Shown here piece after piece: positions 39,163 through 45,642 of a stretch of DNA of 64,000 nt. The stretch comes from Arthrobacter sp. U41 (GTDB lineage Bacteria > Actinomycetota > Actinomycetes > Actinomycetales > Micrococcaceae). The position numbers were made by a program, and so were the translations under genes. The notes beneath the pieces are model-generated. The model was not told the origin of the DNA, ran no database searches, and saw only the letters and a program-made list of their open reading frames with translations. Each line of letters opens with the position of its first letter. Within the stretch, counting starts at the first letter, position 1. The stretch spans positions 198,242 to 262,241 of the forward strand of contig NZ_VEGI01000003.1 of the NCBI RefSeq assembly GCF_007679325.1, written 5' to 3'.

Positions 39163-39930
39163 CTAGAACAGCGGCCAGGGCACCGCCGACATCTCACCGC
39201 TCGGAGCCGGAAACCGCCCTGCCAAACGCAACCGGGCGCAGCGCGCGGCGAGCGATGCGATTTCCTCGGCGCTGAGCAGGTCAGCCAAGCTTCGGCCCAA
39301 CTCACCGTCCAGTCCTGCGCTGACACGGTCGATGCCCTCAAGCTCCTCGACTGTCAGAACGTCTCCCCGCCACCCCCACAGCACCGTACGCAGCTTGTGG
39401 TCACGGTGAAAGGTAAGCCCGTGGTCCACGCCGTGCCGGTGTCCGTCTGACATGGCAAGGATGTGATCGCCTTTGCGGTCGGCGTTGTTCACGACGACGT
39501 CGAACACCGCCATGCGTCTGAGCGCCATAGTGTCCTCGTGAACGAGGGCGACCATCCGTCCGGTCTCATCCTGACCCTCGAGGACGTGTTTCCAACCGGT
39601 CTCCGGTACGTCGTCCGACGGAACGAGGTCCACGGCGTTCTGGTCGGGGTCTGTCTCCTGCCACAGCTGCACCATTCCTTCGCCTAACGGACCATCTCGC
39701 AGCCAGGTGTGTGGCACGACGTTCCAGCCAAGGGCCTCCGAGACCAGGTAGGCGGAAACCTCCCGGTGGGCAAGGACGCCGTCGGGAAAATCCCACAGCG
39801 GTTTCTCTCCGGCTATCGGCTTATAGACAACGGTGGTGTCTCCGATACTGCCCACGAAGGTGGCGTTCGACGCCGTCGTAATGCGCCCGGTGAGCGTCAG
39901 CTCGGCCGTCACCAGGTCGGGCGACGGCAT
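39163..39930 (-). CDS. SCO1664 family PI3/4-kinase-like protein
   Basis: A 255-residue protein. The N-terminal lobe has TTVVYKPIAGEKPLWDFP with a probable ATP-binding Lys37; the C-terminal lobe has FDVVVNNADRKGDHIL (residues 143-158, a DRxxxN-like catalytic loop) and VDHGLTF (168-174) in the place of the metal-binding DFG. This is the layout of phosphatidylinositol-3/4-kinase and HipA-like kinases. The start at 39930 overlaps the stop of the DUF3090 gene by one base (TGATG). It is the last gene of a conserved trio with a histidine phosphatase and DUF3090. No substrate is known. Confidence 0.88.
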   Translation of the reverse strand: MPSPDLVTAELTLTGRITTASNATFVGSIGDTTVVYKPIAGEKPLWDFPDGVLAHREVSAYLVSEALGWNVVPHTWLRDGPLGEGMVQLWQETDPDQNAVDLVPSDDVPETGWKHVLEGQDETGRMVALVHEDTMALRRMAVFDVVVNNADRKGDHILAMSDGHRHGVDHGLTFHRDHKLRTVLWGWRGDVLTVEELEGIDRVSAGLDGELGRSLADLLSAEEIASLAARCARLRLAGRFPAPSGEMSAVPWPLF

Positions 39931-40484
39931 CAGGCCTCGGGAAGGGTGCAGACGTGCCCGTCGGCGTCTATGGGGTAACCGCAGAGCGGGCACGCGGGAC
40001 GCCCGGCGCCCACAACCTCTCGCGTGCGCTTGGCAAATGCGCGGGCGGTGCCAACCGGCATCCGCACCAGCAGCATTTCGGGTACGTCGGCGTCATCCTC
40101 ATCAAGCGATTCGTCGTCGTTATCGGCGTCGACATCGGTGATCGGGTAGGCCTCTATCACGATCTGCGCGGTCGTCGGGTCCCAACCTAAATTCATGGCG
40201 CCCGTCCGAAACTGCTCCTGAACGGCTTCGAGCTGGTCATTGTCAACCAGTTCAATGGGTGTGCTGGCGGGAACGCTGTGGGGGTTGCCCTCGACGTCGC
40301 GAAGCTGATCGAGGATCTCGTCGATCTTCTCCGCGAGCAGGGCCGACTGCTGCTTCTCCATGGCGATACTGACGATCTGGTTCCCTGCCCGCACCTGCAG
40401 GTAGAACGTCCGTGCCCCGGGAAGGCCAATGGTGCCAACGACGACCCGATCAGGCCAGTCGAACTCATGAACGCGTGTAGGCAT
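39930..40484 (-). CDS. DUF3090 domain-containing protein
   Basis: A 184-residue protein matching DUF3090: FDWPDRVVVGTIGLPGARTFYLQVRAGNQIVSIAMEKQQSALLAEKIDEILDQL, a central acidic stretch (residues 117-134), MLLVRMPVGTARAFAKRTREVVGAGRPACPLCGYPIDADGHVC at the end, with CPLC at 165-168 and HVC at 177-179 that look like a zinc ribbon. Function is unknown. It is the middle gene of the trio, 24 bp after the histidine phosphatase and coupled to the kinase-like gene. Confidence 0.9.
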   Translation of the reverse strand: MPTRVHEFDWPDRVVVGTIGLPGARTFYLQVRAGNQIVSIAMEKQQSALLAEKIDEILDQLRDVEGNPHSVPASTPIELVDNDQLEAVQEQFRTGAMNLGWDPTTAQIVIEAYPITDVDADNDDESLDEDDADVPEMLLVRMPVGTARAFAKRTREVVGAGRPACPLCGYPIDADGHVCTLPEA

Positions 40485-40508
40485 AAGAGCATTTTAGGCA
40501 CAGGCGCT

Positions 40509-41201
40509 TCATGGCGCCTTTTGCCCTGCACCGCCGCCCACCGGCGCATCGCCAGAGCGGATGCCGTTCGAGAGCCACGACAGATCACCCGCGTCGGTGT
40601 TAGTCGCGTAGACGCTCGGCCGGCTGGCGGCGTACCGCACGATCGATACGGAGGCGGGGCCCACGTTAATACGCTGGAACAGGTCAAGGTGCATGCCGAG
40701 CGCGTCGGCGAGGATTGACTTGATGATGTCACCGTGACTCACCGCCACCCACACGGCCTCTGGCCCGTACTCGGCTTCGAAGGCTGCATCGTGGCGTCGG
40801 ATCGCTGCCACGGACCGAGCCTGCATCGCGGCCATGGATTCACCGCCGGGAAAGACGACGGCGGACGGTTGCGACTGCACAACCGGCCACAACTCCTCCG
40901 TCGCGAGATCACTGAGCGTTCGGCCCTGCCACTGGCCGTAATCGCACTCGGTGAGATCGAGCTCGACCGGCGCGTGCGGTGTGCCAGTCTGGCGGTCGAG
41001 GATGAGCTGGGCAGTCTGCTGACAACGCTCAAGAGGGCTCGACACCACCCCGACCAAGGGCACGGCCGCGAGCCGGTCTCCGGTCAGAGCCGCTTGGGCC
41101 CGCCCGATCTGGTCCAGGCTGACGCCGACGGCCCGACCCGCCAGCAGTCCAGTGGCATTGGCCGTGGTGCGGCCGTGCCGCACGAGAATAACTGTCGCCA
41201 T
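40509..41201 (-). CDS. Histidine phosphatase family protein (MSMEG_4193 type)
   Basis: A 230-residue member of the phosphoglycerate-mutase-like superfamily. VRHGRT gives the catalytic His9 at residues 8-12, SSPLERCQQTA the second Arg, ECDYGQWQGRTL the Glu region, and VSHGDIIKSILADALGM the second His156. The family name in databases is putative phosphomutase, but phosphatase is equally possible. First gene of the trio with DUF3090 and SCO1664, which suggests that a phosphate put on by the kinase-like protein is removed by this enzyme. ATG follows no strong binding site. Confidence 0.92.
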   Translation of the reverse strand: MATVILVRHGRTTANATGLLAGRAVGVSLDQIGRAQAALTGDRLAAVPLVGVVSSPLERCQQTAQLILDRQTGTPHAPVELDLTECDYGQWQGRTLSDLATEELWPVVQSQPSAVVFPGGESMAAMQARSVAAIRRHDAAFEAEYGPEAVWVAVSHGDIIKSILADALGMHLDLFQRINVGPASVSIVRYAASRPSVYATNTDAGDLSWLSNGIRSGDAPVGGGAGQKAP

Positions 41202-41359
41202 CCACCCAGCCTAACCACCCGCTCGATGGCGGGGTGAACCGTCCCGGGTCGGGCGCGAACAGGCAGATAATGCACTAGCGGGACCCGTCAAGCACGCCGA
41301 CGCGCTCAACGCCGCCCAGACGGACTCGGCAGCCAATGAACGGGCCGATGGCAAAGCAA
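41202..41359. other. Short intergenic region, nothing recognised
   Basis: Upstream region of the histidine phosphatase operon. No gene is supported. Promoter elements were not clear. Confidence 0.4.
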
Positions 41360-41400
41360 AGGCCCCTGCTTCCCTTGTAAACAAAGGGAAGCAGGGGCCT
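41360..41400. terminator. Strong hairpin, probably the original tRNA-Ser terminator
   Basis: The 17-base arms at 41360-41376 and 41384-41400 (AGGCCCCTGCTTCCCTT and its complement) are perfect with a 7-base loop. Read leftward, TTTGCTTTG follows. It stands 7 bp past the second copy of the tRNA 3' end (41408-41422), just where a tRNA terminator would be before an insertion moved the tRNA body away. Confidence 0.8.
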
Positions 41401-41407
41401 CGCTATC

Positions 41408-41422
41408 TGGCGGTGACGGTGG
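41408..41422. repeat. Probable distal attachment site (copy of tRNA 3' end)
   Basis: TGGCGGTGACGGTGG, identical and in the same orientation as the 3' end of tRNA-Ser at 44327-44341. The match stops exactly at the base complementary to the terminal A of CCA. Confidence 0.7.
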
Positions 41423-41446
41423 CACTGCGGACGTGGCATCCGGCAG

Positions 41447-41508
41447 GTTATACGAAGTTCTAGGGGGTTATGCGGATTTTCGTATAACCCCCTAGAACTT
41501 CGTATAAC
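41447..41508. repeat. Perfect palindrome with 25-bp arms
   Basis: Arms at 41447-41471 and 41484-41508 are exact reverse complements around a 12-base centre. The 9-mer TCGTATAAC occurs at 41480-41488 and 41500-41508 and inverted at 41447-41455; GGTATAAC follows at 41511-41518. It sits 25 bp inside the left attachment repeat. Repeated half-sites plus location suggest recombinase or accessory-protein binding, but a transcription terminator or a dispersed repeat element is also possible. Confidence 0.85.
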
Positions 41509-41688
41509 TCGGTATAACTGCGGTCTTGCTGCGGGGTTGAACCCGGCGGAACCCCTATGGCCCGGGCCAGGTGAATATGGCAGTTTGACTTAGGACCGGT
41601 GTGACGGCTGGAACGACCGATGTCATCCCTTCGTCCAGACCAAGACCAGGGAACGCGACATTAGATCCGAAGGACACCTCCTGTCGGG

Positions 41689-41940
41689 CTACTGTAGATT
41701 GTCCGGGACGCCGAACCGCCTTCCAATGAGTACGCGAATGGCCGCGAGTAGAGGCTGATCTTCCAGCGCAATGCCATCGCCCCCGTAATGCACACCCGTT
41801 TCGTCACCCACTGCTTCTATGTCAAAAAGGTTGAGGACGTCGGCCACGCGAACCTGATACTCGGTGGCGGTCATTTGGCGAGACACACGAACTGGAATTG
41901 TGCTGAGTTTGCGCGCGACCTTAGCGGCGGATTCATTCAT
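41689..41940 (-). CDS. Small hypothetical protein, 83 residues
   Basis: MNESAAKVARKLSTIPVRVSRQMTATEYQVRVADVL ... ALEDQPLLAAIRVLIGRRFGVPDNLQ. It has two predicted helices and a short central beta stretch. No family is recognised. Its A+T content is higher than in the core genes, as in the rest of the remnant. The binding site (AAGAG) is weak, so it may not be a real gene. Confidence 0.45.
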   Translation of the reverse strand: MNESAAKVARKLSTIPVRVSRQMTATEYQVRVADVLNLFDIEAVGDETGVHYGGDGIALEDQPLLAAIRVLIGRRFGVPDNLQ

Positions 41941-41970
41941 GGGCGCACTCTTGCATGGCGTTCCGCCATT

Positions 41971-42162
41971 TCACAAGGGGGGCTTCGGACCTGGCCCGGG
42001 AGTATGAGGCGACAATAGGCTCGCGGGAGCTGGGCCCATCCTCCCGCGGCACCCGCCGGCAAAACCCCGTCGGCGCAGGTTCCTATAGCGGCGGATCGTC
42101 CTGACACCCACCAGGCTGCTGGCAGCTTCTTCGCCCGAGAGTGCGCAGTCAATCCACAACAT
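41971..42162 (-). CDS. Short ORF with helix-turn-helix-like segment, possibly a relic
   Basis: A 63-residue frame MLWIDCALSGEEAASSLVGVRTIRRYRNLRRRGFAG, where SGEEAASSLVGVRTIRRYRNLRR resembles the recognition helices of small DNA-binding proteins or transposase N-termini. The Pro/Gly-rich rest looks non-functional. Its ATG lies inside the inverted repeat at 42155-42180. It could be a truncated regulator of the element. Confidence 0.3.
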   Translation of the reverse strand: MLWIDCALSGEEAASSLVGVRTIRRYRNLRRRGFAGGCRGRMGPAPASLLSPHTPGPGPKPPL

Positions 42163-42180
42163 AATGACCGTTATGTTGTG
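42155..42180. repeat. Inverted repeat with 10-bp arms, operator-like
   Basis: CACAACATAA and TTATGTTGTG pair perfectly around the six bases TGACCG. AT-rich arms in GC-rich DNA and its overlap with the start of the helix-turn-helix-like frame point to an autoregulatory operator. Confidence 0.55.
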
Positions 42181-42306
42181 GGCGTTGATGTCAGGAGCGG
42201 GCCGGCTCCGAAGCGACCGGATCACGGTCTGACTCTGATCCACGCTCCTGTCAGAAACGGCCAACGCATTTGGCCCCACGGATCTCCGGCCGTTGGCGGG
42301 ATCCTC

Positions 42307-42486
42307 TTACTGAAGAAGAGTCAGGGCTCCGCCCCATAGGACCAGAACCAACCCCAGGAACGCCACGGCAGCAGCGATCTTGCGACGTCGTCCCAGGGGT
42401 GCGCCCTTTAAGCGAGGATCTCTTGCTCCGTACACGGATGCGGTGACTCCAATAGCCACTCCTACGATGATCAGTACCAAGTTCAC
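42307..42486 (-). CDS. Small two-helix membrane protein, 59 residues
   Basis: Starting at the GTG at 42486 (GAAGG is 6 bases upstream) the product reads MNLVLIIVGVAIGVTASVYGARDPRLKG, a basic loop GRRRKIAAA, and a second membrane helix AVAFLGLVLVLWGGALTLLQ. An earlier ATG at 42522 would add 12 residues. Small membrane proteins of this shape occur in actinobacterial accessory regions; function unknown. Confidence 0.6.
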   Translation of the reverse strand: MNLVLIIVGVAIGVTASVYGARDPRLKGAPLGRRRKIAAAVAFLGLVLVLWGGALTLLQ

Positions 42487-42601
42487 AATCAACCTTCGTC
42501 CGCAGAGAGTAAGGGCTATCAAGCGTAGGTGACGCTAAGCGCGCCTAGCCGGAGCGACCCCCGCGAATAGAAGACTTGTTCACATGTGCATAACCTTGTG
42601 G

Positions 42602-42615
42602 AGAACGTGTGTTCG
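42602..42615. promoter_or_regulatory. LexA (SOS) box
   Basis: AGAACGTGTGTTCG has the perfect GAAC-N4-GTTC core of the actinobacterial LexA consensus and continues with A, as in TCGAAC-N4-GTTCGA. It is 33 bp upstream of the GTG of the broken gene at 42649. Confidence 0.6.
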
Positions 42616-42648
42616 ATAAATGTCCAGCATCCGTCCTAAAATTGAAGC

Positions 42649-42912
42649 GTGATCAAGACAGGCTCTCCCGAGGACATGGACCGGATGGTCGCGCGCCTGG
42701 ACGCCGACAAAGTCCGTCCGATGGACGACACCTCGCCGATCCGGGACTTCCCGAAGTACGGCCGCCCCCTGGTGCAGGTCGGTGAGATCTACGGCAAAGC
42801 CGTGGCCTGGTCACACAGCTAGGGCCTGATCGAATGGCTGGATGCCTCCGGCAAGTATCACCTGGGCTGGGCGCAGTCAGCGAACATCAAGCGCGTGACT
42901 GCAGAGGAGTAG
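42649..42912 (+). pseudogene. Small gene interrupted by an in-frame amber codon
   Basis: From GTG 42649 the frame encodes 57 residues (MIKTGSPEDMDRMVARLDAD ... GEIYGKAVAWSHS) to TAG at 42820-42822. The same frame continues for 29 sense codons, GLIEWLDASGKYHLGWAQSA... to TAG at 42910-42912, with the same codon use. A single CAG (Gln) to TAG change would explain it. Either half may still be functional, or the amber may be suppressed. No named family is recognised. An SOS box lies just upstream. Confidence 0.6.
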
Positions 42913-43018
42913 CAGGGCAGCAGCGGGCTTTAGCGGGTGAGTCGTCGCAGCTGCCGGTTGTGATGTGCTCCGCCAGATACCATCCGATTATCCAAACCAA
43001 ACCTGGACAGGTGAAGGC

Positions 43019-43396
43019 ATGCTCGCAGAGGTAAAGCAGTTTCAGTGGACCGACATCGAGGATGACGCTGTCGCTCCTGACTTCCCGACTCTCCTGGAGA
43101 TGTTCGTGACGTCGCCCGGCCACGCGGCGGTCCTGCGGTACGAGGTCGCCGTGACAACGATAGAGGAACTGACGCTGCGGATGGACTCCCAGCCCTGCAT
43201 CGCCGGGCATGGGCAGGTGATTGTTGCCGAGTTTGATCGTCAAGCTATCGAGTCCTTTCTTCGGTCCTCGGTGGCCCAAGTGTCCGCTGATTCCTGGGAG
43301 GAGCTGGATCTTGCACTGGGACGGTTCGGGAGGTCTGAGTTCAACATGACGGATGCATATTGGACTCCGGATCCATGGGGGGATCCTGCCACGTAG
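43019..43396 (+). CDS. Imm8-like immunity protein, orphan
   Basis: A 125-residue acidic protein: MLAEVKQFQWTDIEDDAVAPDFPTLLEMFVTSPGHAAVLRYEVAVTTIEEL, then HGQVIVAEFDRQAIESFLRSSVAQVSADSWEELDLALGRFGRSEFNM. The D-x-x-x-I-x-x-F-L followed by S-W-E-E-(x)6-GR-x-G-x-x-E-F end resembles the C-terminus of Imm8 family proteins that neutralise polymorphic toxins. No toxin gene is present, so it would be an orphan that protects against toxins from neighbours. Start ATG 43019 follows GGTGAAGG closely. Family assignment is by pattern memory. Confidence 0.55.
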   Translation: MLAEVKQFQWTDIEDDAVAPDFPTLLEMFVTSPGHAAVLRYEVAVTTIEELTLRMDSQPCIAGHGQVIVAEFDRQAIESFLRSSVAQVSADSWEELDLALGRFGRSEFNMTDAYWTPDPWGDPAT

Positions 43397-43424
43397 GCCG
43401 GTTCGCGCGTGCGAGACTGACACT

Positions 43425-43838
43425 GTGACCATCGACCTCAAAGCCATGCTGCATCGGGTCGTTGCTGAGATGTTCGACGAGAATTTCACGGTGGAAGATA
43501 CGACTGCCGGCGATGATCCCTCGCGCCCCGCAGTCCGCGTGATCAGCCATCTAGAAGAGGGCCGAACCGCAATCATCCGGGCCTCTTACGTGTGGATGGA
43601 GGCTTTCATTCCCGAACTGAACGTGCGGGCATCCAGCAGCCCTGACGAAGATGACGTGGAGCAGGACAAGGAAGATGAGCTTCGAGGGATCTGCCTTGTT
43701 ATGCGGGCCTATCTTCGGGGCGAAGGGCGCATCGAACAACGGCGGCGGTGGTTCCGCCGGGGTACGGTCCCGGTCCTGATCATCGACGTGGACGGCCACC
43801 AGTGGCGTCTTGGCCGGAATTGGGGGTCGGTGAGCTAG
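43425..43838 (+). CDS. Hypothetical protein, 137 residues
   Basis: Starts with GTG at 43425, 28 bp after the Imm8-like gene: MTIDLKAMLHRVVAEMFDENFTVEDTTAGDDPSRPAVRVISHLEEGRTAIIRASYVWMEAFIPELNVRA ... GTVPVLIIDVDGHQWRLGRNWG. An acidic loop (SPDEDDVEQDKEDE) sits mid-protein. The size, the alpha/beta pattern and the position suggest a second immunity-type protein, but I recognise no family. Confidence 0.6.
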   Translation: MTIDLKAMLHRVVAEMFDENFTVEDTTAGDDPSRPAVRVISHLEEGRTAIIRASYVWMEAFIPELNVRASSSPDEDDVEQDKEDELRGICLVMRAYLRGEGRIEQRRRWFRRGTVPVLIIDVDGHQWRLGRNWGSVS

Positions 43839-44297
43839 CCGAGGTGAGCTTAGCTGGGTCGCCTCGCCGTGGCCGCGGATGTCGAGCTCACGCATCGTCG
43901 CCCAGGCACTTCTTATAAGTAGGGTTCCCTCCGCTGAGAGACGCCCGGCTGCCGACAGAGGCCCGCAGGAACCCCCGAAAGGGCCGTCCCCTTACTCGTC
44001 TAGTTCGAAGTCGAGATCAAGGTCCCGTGGTGTTCTCAGTCGCCGCCAGGTTGAAGCGACCCCGGCGGTGGGCAGGGTTGAAGCAATGGGCATCCGGTCC
44101 ACGGTGAGCGGGGCAGGGTGACTCCCGAGGCCGTGACGAGGCTGGCTCAGATGGAGCTTCCATCTCTAAGGTGAAGGATCTCGAAGCCGCCGCAGGGACA
44201 GGCGGCGCGGCTCCCGCGCGTGCATTAGCATCCCGTTTCGGCGGCAGCCCTCGAAATAATGCACCAAAAATGCACCACGAAGCGTCCGGAAATGCAG
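43839..44297. other. Gene-poor stretch of the element next to the tRNA
   Basis: No gene is well supported. A leftward frame of about 35 codons ends DLDLDFELDE, too short to call. AATGCACCA direct repeats lie at 44258-44266 and 44269-44277. Confidence 0.5.
44258..44277. repeat. Two direct repeats of AATGCACCA, 11-bp period
   Basis: The copies at 44258-44266 and 44269-44277 are exact and spaced by one helical turn, about 50 bp inside the tRNA attachment site. That is the usual place for arm-type integrase or excisionase sites. Confidence 0.5.
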
Positions 44298-44323
44298 AAA
44301 ACCCCCGGTTTCCCGGGGGTTTT
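44298..44323. terminator. Terminator immediately downstream of tRNA-Ser
   Basis: AAAACCCCCGG and CCGGGGGTTTT pair around four bases. In the leftward direction the stem ends in TTTT. It begins 3 bp past the CCA and belongs to the inserted segment if the element model is right. Confidence 0.8.
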
Positions 44324-44326
44324 CAT

Positions 44327-44341
44327 TGGCGGTGACGGTGG
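44327..44341. repeat. Probable attachment site within tRNA-Ser
   Basis: TGGCGGTGACGGTGG covers the last 15 nucleotides of the tRNA gene including CCA and is repeated at 41408-41422. Confidence 0.7.
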
Positions 44342-44416
44342 GATTTGAACCCACGTTGGCTTTTACACCAAACAACATTTCGAGTGTTGCACCTTCGGCC
44401 GCTCGGACACGTCACC
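44327..44416 (-). tRNA. serT: tRNA-Ser (anticodon CGA)
   Basis: Read leftward it begins GGTGACGTGTCCGAGCGG and ends GGGTTCAAATCCCACCGTCACCGCCA, with encoded CCA. The acceptor stem GGTGACG/CGTCACC is perfect, the anticodon stem is CAACA/TGTTG with loop CTCGAAA, and a long variable arm marks a class II serine tRNA. It reads UCG codons. Without CCA it ends at 44330. The 3' end coincides with the attachment repeat. Confidence 0.95.
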
Positions 44417-44588
44417 AACCTGACTAGGGTACCGGAGCAAAGCGCTCATCCACAAAACGGCGGCCCCGCCGCCCGCGAACGGGACCCCGCCGCCCGCGAA
44501 CGAACCCCTGCGAACCCGCCACCGGCGGCGCGCCCGTGCCGCCGGCACTTCCGCGCACCTGCGGCAGGGGACTAGATTCATAAGCAAG

Positions 44589-45638
44589 ATGAGTACTTCA
44601 GACCAGCTACCTGCACAGCACGCCACCGCCACCGCATATTGGACCGTCGGCCCCGAGAAGGGGGAGCTCCGGCGCGAGGACCTGCCGGCCCCCGGCCCCG
44701 GGGAAGCACTGGTCCGCACCATGTTCTCCGGGATCAGCAAAGGCACCGAGCTGGTGGTTCACAACGCCCGCGTCCCGGAATGCGTGGCCGAGGAAATGGC
44801 CGCGCCGAACCAGGAAGGCTCGTTCCCGTCCCCGGTGAAATTCGGCTACCTCTCCGTCGGCGTCGTCGAGGACGGCCCGGCTGACTGGCTGGGCAAAACG
44901 GTCTTCTGCCTGTACCCGCACCAGGACCGTTACATCGTCCCGGTGGAGTCGCTCACGGTGGTCCCGGACGATGTTCCCGCCCGCCGCGCCGTGCTGACTG
45001 GCACCGTGGAGACCGCGATCAACGGGATCTGGGAGGCCGGGCCCCGCCTGGGCGACCGCGTCGCCGTGATCGGCGCCGGCCTCGTCGGCGGCATGGTGGC
45101 CAAGCTCCTGGCCGGTTTCCCGCTCGGCCGGCTGCAGCTAATCGACATCGACCCCGCCAAGCGGGCGTTCGCCGACACACTCGGCGTCGAGTTCAGCCAT
45201 CCCGACGACGCCCTGCCGGACTGCGACATCGTCATCCACTGCTCCGCCTCGGAGGCAGGCCTGGAGCGCGCCCTGCAGCTCGCGGGCGACGACGGCGACG
45301 TCATCGAAATGTCCTGGTACGCCGACCGCAAAGTCAGCGTGCCGCTGGGGGAGGACTTCCACGCCCGCCGGCTCTCCATCCGCGCCAGCCAGGTGGGCGT
45401 CGTGGCCCGCGCGCGCCGCCACCGCCGCACCAACGCCGACCGGCTCCGGCTCGCCGTCTCGCTGCTCTGCGATCCCGGGTTCGACGTGTTCCTCACCGGA
45501 TCCTCCGCCCTCGACGAGCTGCCCGACGTCGTCCAGCAGCTTTCCGACGGCACGCTGGACGCGCTCTGCCACGTCATTGAATACCCCGTCATCGACTATC
45601 CCGCCACCGAATCCGCCACAACAGAAGGCCCGAGGTAA
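44589..45638 (+). CDS. Medium-chain dehydrogenase/reductase of the pterin-like cluster
   Basis: A 349-residue MDR protein. It has the GroES-like N-terminal part (LPAPGPGEALVRTMFSGISKGTELVVHNARVPECV) and a Rossmann domain with VAVIGAGLVGGMVAKLLAGFPLGRLQLIDIDPAKRAFA. The classical zinc-binding GHE motif is not visible, so catalysis by zinc is doubtful although databases call such proteins zinc-binding alcohol dehydrogenases. It is followed within 5 bp by a PTPS-like gene and then a glycosyltransferase, which suggests a shared pathway to a modified, glycosylated small molecule. The substrate is unknown. Confidence 0.83.
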   Translation: MSTSDQLPAQHATATAYWTVGPEKGELRREDLPAPGPGEALVRTMFSGISKGTELVVHNARVPECVAEEMAAPNQEGSFPSPVKFGYLSVGVVEDGPADWLGKTVFCLYPHQDRYIVPVESLTVVPDDVPARRAVLTGTVETAINGIWEAGPRLGDRVAVIGAGLVGGMVAKLLAGFPLGRLQLIDIDPAKRAFADTLGVEFSHPDDALPDCDIVIHCSASEAGLERALQLAGDDGDVIEMSWYADRKVSVPLGEDFHARRLSIRASQVGVVARARRHRRTNADRLRLAVSLLCDPGFDVFLTGSSALDELPDVVQQLSDGTLDALCHVIEYPVIDYPATESATTEGPR

Positions 45639-45642
45639 CTAC

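Larger units (their letters stand above)
41408..44341. mobile_element. Putative element remnant integrated at tRNA-Ser(CGA)
   Basis: The segment is bounded by exact 15-bp direct repeats TGGCGGTGACGGTGG at 41408-41422 and 44327-44341. The right copy is the last 15 nucleotides of the tRNA gene including CCA. This is the classical structure left by a tyrosine integrase that uses the tRNA 3' end as attB. Inside are small unknown genes, an SOS box, a broken gene, an Imm8-like immunity gene, a large palindrome and a pair of short direct repeats. No integrase or replication gene is present, so it is a deletion remnant or was mobilised in trans. Confidence 0.65.

Noticed and set aside
41447..41508. 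loxP or FRT site
   Set aside because: The arms share 11 bases with a loxP arm, and part resembles FRT, but the arms point the other way and there is no 8-bp spacer, so neither site is present.
42570..42610. DnaA-box-like sequence (CATAACCTTGTGGAG)
   Set aside because: A single loose match without clustering; the adjacent LexA core explains the region better.
43879..44121. 80-codon rightward frame in the element
   Set aside because: Ser/Arg/Pro-rich product without a ribosome binding site or recognisable motif.
44166..44378. Leftward open frame of 70 codons through the tRNA-Ser gene
   Set aside because: Its start reads across the tRNA body and the T-arm, giving the well-known false peptide GSNPT; it has no ribosome binding site.
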